Assembly: GCA_018292915.2 (NCBI GenBank)
Contig: JACVVK020000165.1
Span: 442,501 to 506,500 of the forward strand
Length of the DNA stretch: 64,000 bases
From: Batillaria attramentaria
Taxonomy: Eukaryota; Mollusca; Gastropoda; Batillariidae
Direction: 5' to 3'
The number at the start of each line of letters is the position of its first letter. Positions within the stretch are counted from its first letter, which is position 1. Position numbers and translations under genes: made by a program. Under the pieces are notes generated by a model, which saw only the letters and a program-made list of their open reading frames with translations, was not told the origin of the DNA and searched no databases. Below, piece after piece: positions 1 to 9,911 of this stretch.

Positions 1-15
1 GAGTGAGTGCGTGTT

Positions 16-100
16 GACTGTAAGGCGCCCTGAGCTCCTGCGGGAGGGAGGGCGTCCCTGAAATACCCATTATTATTATTATTATTATTATATTAAACGG
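16..100. repeat. SINE/LINE tail-like fragment with (ATT)n
   Basis: A short stretch reading gcgccctgagctcctgc leads into an (ATT)n run. Similar 'gagctc...gcgcc' segments lie beside (AAT)n runs near 15455-15530 and 40210-40310, which suggests a retroposon tail. The left part lies outside the window. Confidence 0.35.
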
Positions 101-504
101 GTTAATTTCATCTTCTGACAGTGTTCAGGCTTATATTAAGCGCGCCGGCCGTTTGTGATCAGTGATCACTATCAGCCAGCCGCCCCGCCGGCAAACACAT
201 GAGCGGCCGTCCATCATCATAGGTGTGAAACTTGCCATCATGTGTGTTCACCATAGCACTGCACTTATTACATATAACTCAGTTCAAGTTTATCGATTGC
301 AGCGTTTTCTGCCGCCAAATTCCAGCAGCCGGTGCACCGACCGAAAACAACAACTCGGTGATGCAGCTCCCGGCCGCCGGCCACAGCCGGCTGATGCTGG
401 ATATCTACAGGCACTGAGTACACCAGCTAGACATGTCACAGTGAAGTCACATACGATCGCGATGTGACCGCACACCTACATTTTCCAGATAGTTCCTCTT
501 GCAG

Positions 505-670
505 AACTAAATCATTCGGTCAGCGTTCCCTCCGTTACCAGGCCCCTGTTACTGACTGACTTGGAATCAGCTGCCTCTTACAATCAGAAACAGTTCAAAC
601 AAGGAATCCTTCACTGAAGTCCCGACTGAAAACCCATCTCTTCACCCTCTCATAGCTGCGCCATGTTCCG

Positions 671-747
<77 letters not shown>

Positions 748-945
748 TGTGTGTGCGTGTGGATATGAGGTTTATTAGTTTTTAATCTGTTTTGTCAGTT
801 TTACCTGTCTTGTCCGTGTTTGTTTTATCTGTGTTTTCTTATATCACAGTGTTATATGAATAAATATGTATTTTGTGTAAAGCGCCTAGAGCTTAGATAC
901 GGTTAGACGCCTTATAAATATTTTATTATTATTATTATGTGATGT
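505..945 (+). mobile_element. 5'-truncated LINE 3' end (CR1/L2-like)
   Basis: Around 560-660 the translation, with one frameshift, reads W-N-Q-L-P-L-T-I-R followed by a K-S-R-L-K-T-H-L-F-type end. This is the usual C-terminus of CR1/L2-type reverse transcriptases. It is followed by a (GT)n microsatellite (about 674-764) and a tail ending in 'taaagcgcctagagc' and (TTA)n at 921-940. Only the 3' end is present, as expected from incomplete reverse transcription. A related end lies at 17340-17760. Confidence 0.6.
674..764. repeat. (GT)n microsatellite
   Basis: About 90 bp of almost pure GT repeat lies inside the LINE fragment. Confidence 0.95.
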
Positions 946-2400
946 CAGAGTCATGTGTGCAATACCTCCACTGACATCTTCAGTGCCGGGCTTGAACTGA
1001 AGTCAGTGATGTGGCTGTTTGGTTTTGTCATGGTTTCTCAGTTTTACTGTATGTCTGTGTAACATGACTGGCGGTTTTATCACTGATTTGTTCATTGACC
1101 ACGTCCACATTGTGTTTTGACATTCCTCGGCCATACCCCAACTCAGAGAACGGGGAGAAACTGAAGCCGGGCGGAAAAGAATGATCTCAGTTTTTAATCC
1201 CGGCGGTCGGTCGGGGGCTGAGACTACTGCCTTCAGTTAGGCCTGTTCAGTCTGATCATGGCCGGCCGGCTCCGGCTTTTACTGAAGGGTACTGGATGTC
1301 TTTCCGGCGTCGACGACAAAGTTATAATAAATCATTACTCCAGCCGTGCGCGCCTGTGTCAGTACTGTGACAGACCCGGCCTTGAATAAGTAATCAGTGA
1401 TCACCGAGTGATAACTGACAGAGTCAGTCACTGAGTCAGTCCGACGCCGTCTAACTATTGCTTCAGTGGCTGTTTTGTTTGTTTGCGTGTGTCAGTTCAT
1501 TTTTCAGTTTTAGCGGGTTCTGTGTGTATGTTTGCCGGCGCGCGCGTGTGTTTTCAGTGTCTTCGACTCACGCAAGCTATATTTAGTGATGTAAACAATG
1601 AACTAGGACAGTGTGCGTCATCGCGGATTACTCTTCTCAGTTTGGATTACTTCCCTTTTATCCTTCTACTTTCGATCCTATTAGTACCTCTTCGTGTTAT
1701 AATTAGATCAACGACTCAACCGGAAGGTATTCAGCTGTATCCAAAGCAACATGGCCCTCGTTTTATCCTTTACTCAATTTGAAATAATCAGTTCTGGAAC
1801 AAACTGTGTGCAGAATTATACACTCGAGCGGATTCGAAGCGCTTGGTGCCGAAATACTGTTAGCTTTACTTGCGTGGTATCAAAATGGCTGCGTATGTGG
1901 TTGGAAGGTCCAGCCCGAAGCAAGTCGTACTGTTCAGTGCTCGCGTATTTGCAAAGTTTCTTGCATGCGGGCACAAGACCACGCTCGTTTGAATGAAAGT
2001 TGTCCTGCTGTTGATTGGTAGGTGATTCGTGCTTGTGAGAACAAAGACTGCATGACTAGCCGTACCAGGGTTGGGGGGTTGTGAGTCTTGCATCTAGACC
2101 CGAATTTCCTTTCTTGACCTTTGGCTGTAATGAAGTCTTTCGGCTGACGTTTTGGAGATTTGAACAGTTACAAAATACTCTCCGTGAACCCTGAAAAACG
2201 AGGCCATGGACGGATCATACATGCAGCCTTCCGTACCATTCTGTGTTTCTGGTCAGCCGGGTTAGGGAGAGAGGGTCGTCTGTCTACCACTATCAGAATA
2301 TGCATGAACTGTTGAAGTGATTTTACGTCATGCTTTATGAGGGTGCTGGAATCTTTGGCTTTTTTAGACAGCAGAGAGGGAGATATGTTAGTCTGTAATT
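946..2400. other. non-coding stretch, no gene recognised
   Basis: I see no convincing coding region or repeat. Several GT donor-like sites exist (for example near 2020), so a non-coding first exon of the downstream zinc-finger gene could lie here, but nothing in the sequence decides it. Confidence 0.4.
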
Positions 2401-2409
2401 TCCATAAAC

Positions 2410-2515
2410 GGGCTAATTCCAGCTTTGCTCAGCCAGATTATGTGTTGGAACAGTTTCACTCATAAGTGTACATGCGCCTGCACACTTGAAATACTCTGTC
2501 TTGATGTTTTGTATG
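2410..2515 (+). repeat. dispersed repeat, part A
   Basis: The segment containing 'ttggaacagtttcact' and 'atactctgtcttgatg' recurs at about 32645-32735, 33005-33085 and, inverted, 43022-43100. It is a middle-repetitive element of unknown class. Confidence 0.6.
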
Positions 2516-3589
2516 GTTTTTACCTCTGAAAATTTCTTGCCTCCTGCGGTACTTTTTATTGTTTTTCGGATATTTTTCTTCAATTCACCTTCATGCATTG
2601 TTTACCAATCCGGTCATGCTGCATATCAGTCAGCTCAAAAAAATGATTGCTCTTTCAATATAAATTAAGGTTTTGCATATTTATGCTTGAGGTAAGCATG
2701 GCAACCTTTGACTTTGTTGCTAAAAATAGATTTTCACAGACAAAACAAAAACAAAAAAAAAGCAAAAACTGAGGGAACAAAAATTCTATAATATGAAGTT
2801 GTTCATACTAGACTGTAATTTTCCATAAAATGCAACCTGTTTTGCAGCACATATATCCAAATATCTAGGCCCATTTATACAACATTTATAGGTGTTACAG
2901 CAGAGTAATTGACACCTGTCATCAATGCCAAAAACAGGAACACTTGAATGAATTCATATATATATATACTAAAACCCTCACAAAACAAATTTTCACCATA
3001 CATATATTTATATGAAATTTTGAGGCAGTTGACCTGTGTTTACGTCAGGCTCAGCTGTCACTGACAGAACGCAGTGAATTTATGAACAGGTAAGAACAGG
3101 TGAGAGCAGATGTGTTCACATCAGCCACTAGAATGGAAATCCAGGAGACAGTTCCTTTTTTCCTGAAAACACAAGTATGTGTCACATGTCACTATCTGAC
3201 TCTCATAGTGGACGCAAAACGGGTGTAACTGAGTGAAGAGTACACAAACTTGCGAATTTCCAAGATGACGGATGAAGGGATCGTTGCAGTGTAGCTCTTC
3301 GCGGTGCTTCTAAATAATATTCTACAGCACTAAGTCTAACTAGTAATTTTTTCGCATACATGTACGTCATAAATATCATTATTTTAATGAACTACAGGCA
3401 ATCAGCCAATGAAACACTTTCACAGGGAATTATTTTATCACAGTCAGCTCTTATAGGCGTTGATCACGGGTGATCCAAATTCAAGGGAAAGAACTGCTGA
3501 GAATTAATGCCATGCAGTTGTGTTTACAATGTCAACATTCAGATTCTACAATAGTACATGTATGTACTCAAGCGCTTGATATGCTTGCC
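2516..3589. other. AT-rich non-coding stretch
   Basis: No gene was recognised. The stretch contains a short (AT)n run near 2957-2968 and A-rich tracts, and is presumably upstream or intronic sequence of the zinc-finger gene. Confidence 0.4.
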
Positions 3590-3591
3590 AC

Positions 3592-3715
3592 GTCATCGAG
3601 TACACTTCTGTTGGCTCAGTGCCAGCATTAGAGATGCTCTCACTGTCTGAGTGTCTAACTCATGTGATGATAAATATCATGAAAACAGCTCGGAATGATT
3701 TGTAACCATAAAACT
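3592..3715 (+). repeat. dispersed repeat, part B
   Basis: The segment 'ttctgttggctcagtgcc...cagc' continues to 'acagctcggaatgatttg'. Related copies are at about 32834-32950, 33200-33300, 49160-49275 and, inverted, 42506-42630. The order A then B is the same here, near 32.6-32.9 kb and (inverted) near 42.5-43.1 kb, so A and B probably belong to one element. Confidence 0.6.
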
Positions 3716-3818
3716 AGTAGCTTTAGTATCTTAAAACTTGTTTTATTTTATCATGGTGTGGTTTGACGGGAAAAAGTTTACTCCTAAGGTTACTGACTTT
3801 GTCTTTTTTTTGTATCAG

Positions 3819-3877
3819 TGTTCAGCCATACTGCTAACCAAACCAGGCACTGACTGGACGTGGACGGGACAAGGAAA
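3819..3877 (+). other. 5' UTR part of the coding exon of the 20-finger gene
   Basis: A pyrimidine-rich tract followed by 'tgtatcag' gives a good splice acceptor, with the exon starting at 3819. An in-frame TGA at 3851-3853 closes the frame between the acceptor and the ATG, so coding cannot extend upstream. The donor exon was not identified. Confidence 0.55.
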
Positions 3878-6800
3878 ATGGCGTCTCAAACTGCAGATGA
3901 AGAGTCTAGCACTTCGGTCGTGAAAAATACCAACATACAGCAGTCAGATGGAAGTCAAGAGAAACTTTCACACGAAAAGGCTGAGAGGCTGAAACATCCA
4001 AGTGAGGCTGACGTGACGACGGACAACCAGATGTTTTCCTGTCCGCAGTGCTCCGCCTCTTTTGCCAAATCCCGGAGCCTGAAACAACACATACATGTGA
4101 AGCATGTCATCGCTGGGAACCACTTCCCCTGCAGCCTGTGTAATCTGTCTTTCAAGAAGGAGGGTTGGCTTGAGCGGCACGTGCGTGTGGCACACAGAGC
4201 AAAAATGAACAATGGGAGTTTAGAGGCAGGGCCAGCCGACAGCAGTTCCCTGGATCTGTTTCAGTGCAAGCAGTGTGAGGCGTCTTTCGCGTCGTCGTCC
4301 AGCCTTAAGAAACACATGGTGAAACATAAAGACACAGGCGGGCAAGTGTTCTCCTGTGATAAGTGTGCTGCCTCCTATCCCACGTCCAGGAGTCTGCTGA
4401 AGCACATGGTCAAGCATAACGACAAGAGGCCGTTCTTGTGTGGGGAATGCGGACGCTCGTTCATCTCAAAAGGATTCTTGGCGTATCACATTCGCGTTCA
4501 CAGGCGAGGTGCAAAACCGTACTTGTGTAGTTTCTGTGCGGCGTCTTTCTCCCAGCAAGACTCGTTGAATGTACATTTGCGTACACACACAGGTGAAAGG
4601 CCATATGTTTGTAATGTTTGTGGTGCTGCACACGGAAACAGGGGGAACTTGAGGTCCCACATGATGACGCATTCCAATGAGAAAAAGTTAGTCTGCCAAG
4701 ACTGTGGTGCTTCCTTCAAACATCACAGATCTTGGACCAGACACAAGCTAGGGCACTTGAGTAAGAAGCCATTTCCGTGTGACTTGTGTGACGCGTCGTT
4801 CAAAGACGCCAAGCGTTTACAGATCCACGTTCAGACTCACACAGGTGTAAAGCCACATACCTGTTCAGAGTGTGGGATTTCCTATCACTGGCCTGAGAAC
4901 TTGAAGAGGCACATGAAGAAACACGGTATTGATATCAGCCGAACTTCTAGTAAGAAGAAGCACGAGTATATTTCCCCTGTTAATGTTATGCAGGCTACAG
5001 CATCGACTGTCTCTGAACCTCGTTTTGGTGACAAAGAGTTTTCGCTCAAGGACTGGGCCCCTCCTGTGGTGTTTATGACTGAAAATGTGACATACAACAC
5101 GACCAGTGATAATATTTCCCAGTGGACGACCTCAAGAGGTGATGATAGGTGCCACATAACATCTTCGAGTGACAGTACTTGGCATTTAGCAGGTTCCGCA
5201 GTAGACAGAAACAATTATGTAGCACATGAAGGTGACGGTACAGGCCAGGTGGCTGCTACAATGCATGCAGTCACACGCAACATGTCAAGTGCATCTGACA
5301 GTACACACATTGTGACGTCAGGCAGAAACGACGGCACACAGCATGCGACAAGTCCCAAGTTCGACAGTAAAAGCTGCATTTCTGTTCATTTTGAAAAGGA
5401 CAGTACGCACTGTCTGACCGCTTCACATGACAGTGCATGCATTGTCACATCTGGAACAAGTGAGAGTACACAGTACGTGACAACTCCAGAAGTGGACGAT
5501 AAGGACTGTGTTACTGTTGATTTTGAAAATGACAGCACACACGCTGTGACAGCTCCACATAACAGTACACATGCTGTGACATCTGGCGTAAGTGACAGTA
5601 CACAGTATGTGACAGCTTCAATTAACAGTACACACTGCGTCACATATAACAGTACACACTGTGTTGGATTGGTAGGCAGCAGTACGCATCAGGTTACACC
5701 TCCAGAAGGCAGCGAACGCTGCGTTAGGCCTGCAGTTGATAGTGAGCTGTATACAACAGAGACAAAAGATGAGCAAGAAGATTTTGCAAGTCCGTCTGAC
5801 GACGGCGCAAATATTTCACTCACAGAACCTATGAGTGTCGGTGAGACTACGTATGGAGTGGAGACCGAACACTGTTCAATTCATGCGGACTGCAGCTCGC
5901 TTGATTCAAAGCTGCCACCTTGTGACTGGGCGTTGCCGACATCTGCAGGTGACAGTAAGGAACACGTTACAGATATTGTCAATAAAACCATGCCTGTTGA
6001 AACACTTGGAGCAGATCACGAGAACTTGTCTGAGACTAGTGAGAGCAGCATTCACTGGGCTGCCAAGCCATACGAAAAGCGTGCTAAAAGAGCCAGACGC
6101 AAGCGTGCGTCTTCGAAGTTGACGGCAAGGAACGATTCGCAGCAGGGCACTGTATGTGACGCGGCCGATCAGACAGGGTATTCCGAGCAGTATGCAACAT
6201 CATCCACATTGTCCAGAGTTTTGAGAAAACGTGCAGAAGAGGAGAGCGATGTGAAACGTGAGCATTTATTTTTGTGTGATCAGTGCACTGCCTCCTTCCT
6301 AACCACAGAGAAGCTAAAGCAACACAAGCTAGAGCATAACGACCGTCGTCCATTCTCATGCGATGCCTGTCATGTCACTTTTAAAGCAAAAGGCTGGTAC
6401 CAGCGACACATACGTACTTGTCGACACAGACCAAAACTCAGCCCTGATGTGCAGTATGATCTCAGTGCCCCACACCGTTCACGCAAATCGCACTTATCCG
6501 TAAAAGTAGAAGAAAAAGACCAAGTGACTGCTAGTGATCACAGTGTATCAGACAGAGATGGTGATGCATGTGTACTTGATACGGACAATTTTCAATCCGA
6601 TTCTGAGACTGTGCCTGAGGAAAGTGAGAAGTCGTTTGCATGCTTTCGGTGTGAGGCTTCCTTTAAGTCGTTATCCAGCCTCAAGAAACACATGGTGAAA
6701 CACAAAGACACGAAGGGGCAGGTTTTCCTATGCGACCAATGCCCAGCCTCGTACACGACATCTAGAAGCTTGAAAAAACACATGATCAGACACAACGACA

Positions 6801-7312
6801 AGAGACCTTTCCCATGTCATGAATGCGGACGCTCGTTTATCTCAAAAGGATTTTTGGCTTATCACATTCGTATTCACAGACGAGGTGCAAAGCCGTATTT
6901 GTGCAGTTTCTGTGCGGCATCTTTCTCACAGCAGGACTCACTGAATGTGCATTTACGTACACACACAGGTGAAAAGCCATATGTTTGCACCATCTGTGGT
7001 GCTGCCCATGGGTCGAGAGGCAACTTGAGGTCGCACATGATGACACACTCCAGTGAGAAGACATTGTTCTGCCAAGACTGTGGTGCTTCCTTCAAACATT
7101 ACAGATCTTGGACCAGACACAAGCTAGGGCACTTGAGTAAGAAGCCATTTCCGTGTGATTTGTGTGACGCGTCATTCAAAGACGCCAAGCGTTTACAGAT
7201 CCATGTTCAGACTCACACGGGTGTAAAGCCACATACCTGTTCAGAGTGTGGGATTTCCTATCACTGGCCTGAGAACTTGAAGAGACACATGAAAAAACAT
7301 GATACTGTGTAA
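3878..7312 (+). CDS. 20-finger C2H2 zinc-finger protein with duplicated 10-finger array
   Basis: A single uninterrupted 1144-residue coding exon. ATG at 3878 is chosen because it has A at -3 and G at +4, and an in-frame stop lies 27 nt upstream. Fingers of the C-x2-C...H-x3-H type form two arrays, residues about 53-349 and 798-1141, ten fingers each, with several TGEKP-like linkers (for example TGERPY, TGVKPH). Fingers 3-10 of each array (residues 128-349 and 920-1141) align without gaps over 222 residues. The 450-residue linker carries a degenerate [DN]-S-T-x-x-V-T repeat (about 474-607) and a basic cluster, KRAKRARRKR, at about 735-745 that could be a nuclear localisation signal. Such arrays normally bind DNA, so a nuclear transcription factor is likely, but the target is unknown. 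No KRAB, BTB or other effector domain was seen. Confidence 0.95.
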   Translation: MASQTADEESSTSVVKNTNIQQSDGSQEKLSHEKAERLKHPSEADVTTDNQMFSCPQCSASFAKSRSLKQHIHVKHVIAGNHFPCSLCNLSFKKEGWLERHVRVAHRAKMNNGSLEAGPADSSSLDLFQCKQCEASFASSSSLKKHMVKHKDTGGQVFSCDKCAASYPTSRSLLKHMVKHNDKRPFLCGECGRSFISKGFLAYHIRVHRRGAKPYLCSFCAASFSQQDSLNVHLRTHTGERPYVCNVCGAAHGNRGNLRSHMMTHSNEKKLVCQDCGASFKHHRSWTRHKLGHLSKKPFPCDLCDASFKDAKRLQIHVQTHTGVKPHTCSECGISYHWPENLKRHMKKHGIDISRTSSKKKHEYISPVNVMQATASTVSEPRFGDKEFSLKDWAPPVVFMTENVTYNTTSDNISQWTTSRGDDRCHITSSSDSTWHLAGSAVDRNNYVAHEGDGTGQVAATMHAVTRNMSSASDSTHIVTSGRNDGTQHATSPKFDSKSCISVHFEKDSTHCLTASHDSACIVTSGTSESTQYVTTPEVDDKDCVTVDFENDSTHAVTAPHNSTHAVTSGVSDSTQYVTASINSTHCVTYNSTHCVGLVGSSTHQVTPPEGSERCVRPAVDSELYTTETKDEQEDFASPSDDGANISLTEPMSVGETTYGVETEHCSIHADCSSLDSKLPPCDWALPTSAGDSKEHVTDIVNKTMPVETLGADHENLSETSESSIHWAAKPYEKRAKRARRKRASSKLTARNDSQQGTVCDAADQTGYSEQYATSSTLSRVLRKRAEEESDVKREHLFLCDQCTASFLTTEKLKQHKLEHNDRRPFSCDACHVTFKAKGWYQRHIRTCRHRPKLSPDVQYDLSAPHRSRKSHLSVKVEEKDQVTASDHSVSDRDGDACVLDTDNFQSDSETVPEESEKSFACFRCEASFKSLSSLKKHMVKHKDTKGQVFLCDQCPASYTTSRSLKKHMIRHNDKRPFPCHECGRSFISKGFLAYHIRIHRRGAKPYLCSFCAASFSQQDSLNVHLRTHTGEKPYVCTICGAAHGSRGNLRSHMMTHSSEKTLFCQDCGASFKHYRSWTRHKLGHLSKKPFPCDLCDASFKDAKRLQIHVQTHTGVKPHTCSECGISYHWPENLKRHMKKHDTV

Positions 7313-7363
7313 ACAGCATTGTTCGGTAACACATTGAAAGTTGAAGGGTATGTGTTCTTCAGG

Positions 7364-7833
7364 TTAACCTTCCGGCTACGTCGTGGGTAAAAAGTTGCAC
7401 ACACATTGCTTTAGATGAACGTATCTCGGTCAATATTTAGGTCACACCTTTGAAATTTCATGACTTTGTCAATACATGGTTTGACTATGTTCATGCCAAA
7501 AATTGTGTTGTTAACTTGTAATTAGCAGAGTAATTAAGCAATAAATAAGAATAAGTTGTGAATTGCCTATATAAAAACCATGGGTAATTTGTTTCCCACG
7601 ATGTAGGACTAGGAATAAGCTACAATCTGCCTATATAAAAACCATGGGTAATTTGTTTCCCTCGACGTAGGACTAGGAATAAGTTGAAAATGACCTATGT
7701 AAAAACCATGGGTAATTTGTTTCCCACGACGTAGGACTAGGAACAAGTCGAAAATTACCTATGTAAAAACCATGGGTAAGTTGTTTCACACGATGTAGGA
7801 CTAAGGTTTTTAGCGACGTAGCCGGAAGGTTAA
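7364..7833. mobile_element. TTAA-flanked inverted-repeat element (piggyBac-like MITE) with internal tandem repeat
   Basis: The left end, TTAACCTTCCGGCTACGTCG (7364-7383), is matched exactly in inverse at 7814-7833, a 20-bp terminal repeat that includes TTAA at both edges. Four copies of a 64-bp unit ('cctatataaaaaccatggg...') start at about 7566, 7630, 7694 and 7758. There is no coding capacity. TTAA duplication is the hallmark of piggyBac (and some Kolobok) elements. The element begins 51 bp after the zinc-finger stop codon. Confidence 0.8.
7540..7545 (+). promoter_or_regulatory. candidate polyadenylation signal AATAAA
   Basis: This is the first AATAAA after the stop codon at 7312, and a GT-containing stretch follows it. 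It lies inside the TTAA element, so the element may provide the 3' end of the transcript. Confidence 0.35.
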
Positions 7834-9010
7834 TAGGCTTCTCAGATCATTCGTTTCCCGATCCAAAAACGGATCGCAAAAAAATTGTGCACGCTGATTT
7901 AGTGATTACAATTTCCAAGTGATAGAACACATTTTCTTTGTGTTATGTGTTGCTGTAAAAGTTTGGGGGAAAAAAACAACAACAAAAAAACACATGAAAA
8001 GAAGTTGGTTGTCTGGTATTGTGTGAAAATAATGTTTTTGCTGATCAAGTTTCATGCTGGCGAAGCGGCATTATGTTTGGGGATTGAATTATGTGCAGTT
8101 GACATTGTAAGGCAGAGAAAGTGGTACAGGCTTAGATTTCAAGAAGGTGGAATCTGATGACGTGTACATGTTTTGATGGCTGGGGGTTATATTTACTTAC
8201 TTTACTGGCTTTTTTTGTTGTTGAAATTTTACAAATGTTATTTTTCTCTACCAACAGATTGTGAAGGTGAACAAATTTTACAACTGTTTTGCTAGTCATT
8301 TGAATTTCCCGTCATGTCAATGGTTGCGATCCACTTTAGGCTTCATAAATATATTTTGTGAGGATATTTTGTTGTATTGGTATTGTCTGAATTCTTTTAT
8401 GTTGAGTTTGCCCGTGTGGTGTGTTGTCTGTGTGCGTGTGTACGGACCAAACTGTCAACAGCAAACAGACAAAACAAAAAAGAACAGGAAGAAAAATACT
8501 ATCAAAACCACAGGTTCTCATTTGAATTTTATGCTAAAATCAAAGGTTGCAGACTGGTGTTTGTGTCAGGCACGCATGCATGGTCAGCATCTGACCGCCT
8601 GCACAGCGAGCATACATTCTACTGGGAACCCCAACCCATCAATCTATGCGTGGTATGGGTACCTAGTGACCCAGGAAGTGTACAGTGTCACTTTTTACAC
8701 CAAATACAGCAAATCTAAACAGTGTTGTGTTAAAAAATCAAAGACTGTAACATATTTACACAGAATGTCACCAACATTGCTGAATTTCATAACAACAAAC
8801 TTCAGTAAATTACTAAACCAACAGAACAGAAATGAAAATTAAGCTCTGAACAATAATACAAATATTTACAATTACAGTGATTTCTGTACTCTGTTAAGTA
8901 CTTGCACCATGGATATAAAATTTCTTGTAGTTTTTTGTGGAAGGCAAAAACAACAACAAAAATTAATGTTTGCAGTTTCAGCACTGCTCATAATTGTATG
9001 TATATGGTTC
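7834..9010. other. non-coding stretch between two convergent zinc-finger genes
   Basis: No gene was recognised. Open frames of up to 193 codons here lack family resemblance and run through A/T-rich low-complexity sequence. Confidence 0.4.
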
Positions 9011-9014
9011 ACAT

Positions 9015-9300
9015 CAGCCTCCTTCTCACACCACCAATGTGAAAGGTCGAGGGTTGGAGTCCCTTTTGGGGCAAATAAGTTTTCAGCTTGCAGGATCTTG
9101 TACTGTTCATCTGGTCCATCCATTGGGTGTTCTCTGCTGGAACTCGGGTTTCCGCCCCCTCTGTGTTGGAAATGTTCAGCCCACAAAATTAAAACTAAAA
9201 TGCAGCACTTTATGAATTCTGAAACCAAAGCAGCTGAGCTGACCACGTGCACTACGATTGCAATGTGTTTTATGTCCAGTGTGTGAGAGAATGTGTGAGA
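9015..9300 (+). mobile_element. degraded tRNA-SINE copy
   Basis: It shares a body with the SINE at 16548-16946: 'gggttggagtcccttttgg' (a box B remnant), 'gttcagcccacaaaat', and 'cagctgagctgacca' leading to 'cagtgtgtgagagaatgtg'. Orientation is opposite to that copy, and the tRNA-like head is worn. Confidence 0.6.
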
Positions 9301-9540
9301 TTTACGTAGATGTGTGAGAGATGTGCAGGATTTTCAGACATGTGAGAGATGTGTGAGATTCATGCACATGTGTGAGATTGACATACATGTGTGAGAGTGA
9401 GTGTGAAATTGAGGTACATGTGTGAGTGAGAGTGTGAGATTGACATACATGTGTGAGTGAGAGTGTGAGATTGACGTACATACATGTGTGAGAGATGCGT
9501 GTGATTCACGTACATGTGTGCGTTGTGTTCAGCTTGTAGC
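9270..9540 (+). repeat. degenerate minisatellite (tgtgtgagattgacatacat)n
   Basis: Ten or so imperfect copies of about 20-30 bp, variants of 'gtgtgagattgacgtacat'. The run begins at the SINE tail and probably expanded from it. Confidence 0.7.
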
Positions 9541-9911
9541 ACATTGAGCCAAGCAACTGTGAAAACTTTGGAAAAGCACCTACACAATGCATGACATCAT
9601 CATCATTACATGAAGATAAGTCCCCCCCCCCCCCAAAAAAAAAAAAAAAAAAAAAAATCACCCTTGAAGTCAAATACTGCTGTTAAGTTGTGAAACTGGG
9701 ACTGGCAGGGGGAGTAACTTCACAATAAGTAACGTGCCTTGAGGCAGCTGCTAATTTGAGTCACGTTTTAAGCCTTAGCAACAAAAAAAACCACACACAC
9801 ACACACACACCCCGAAGTTGCCCAGAAAAGTGGCAACAGACTACAGTTGTGCACTTTAAAAAAAAAAAATCCCCTCCCACACAAGGTACGTGTCCTTCAG
9901 TCAGTGACAGT

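Noticed and set aside
3860..3877. Start of the 20-finger protein at GTG 3860
   Set aside because: GTG is not a normal eukaryotic start, and ATG 3878 has better context; an in-frame stop at 3851 limits upstream extension.
7560..7804. CRISPR-type array
   Set aside because: The 64-bp units are contiguous tandem repeats without unique spacers, inside a transposon.
8261..8842. 193-codon plus-strand open frame
   Set aside because: It starts at GTG, has biased low-complexity composition and no recognisable domain; it lies between convergent genes and is probably chance.
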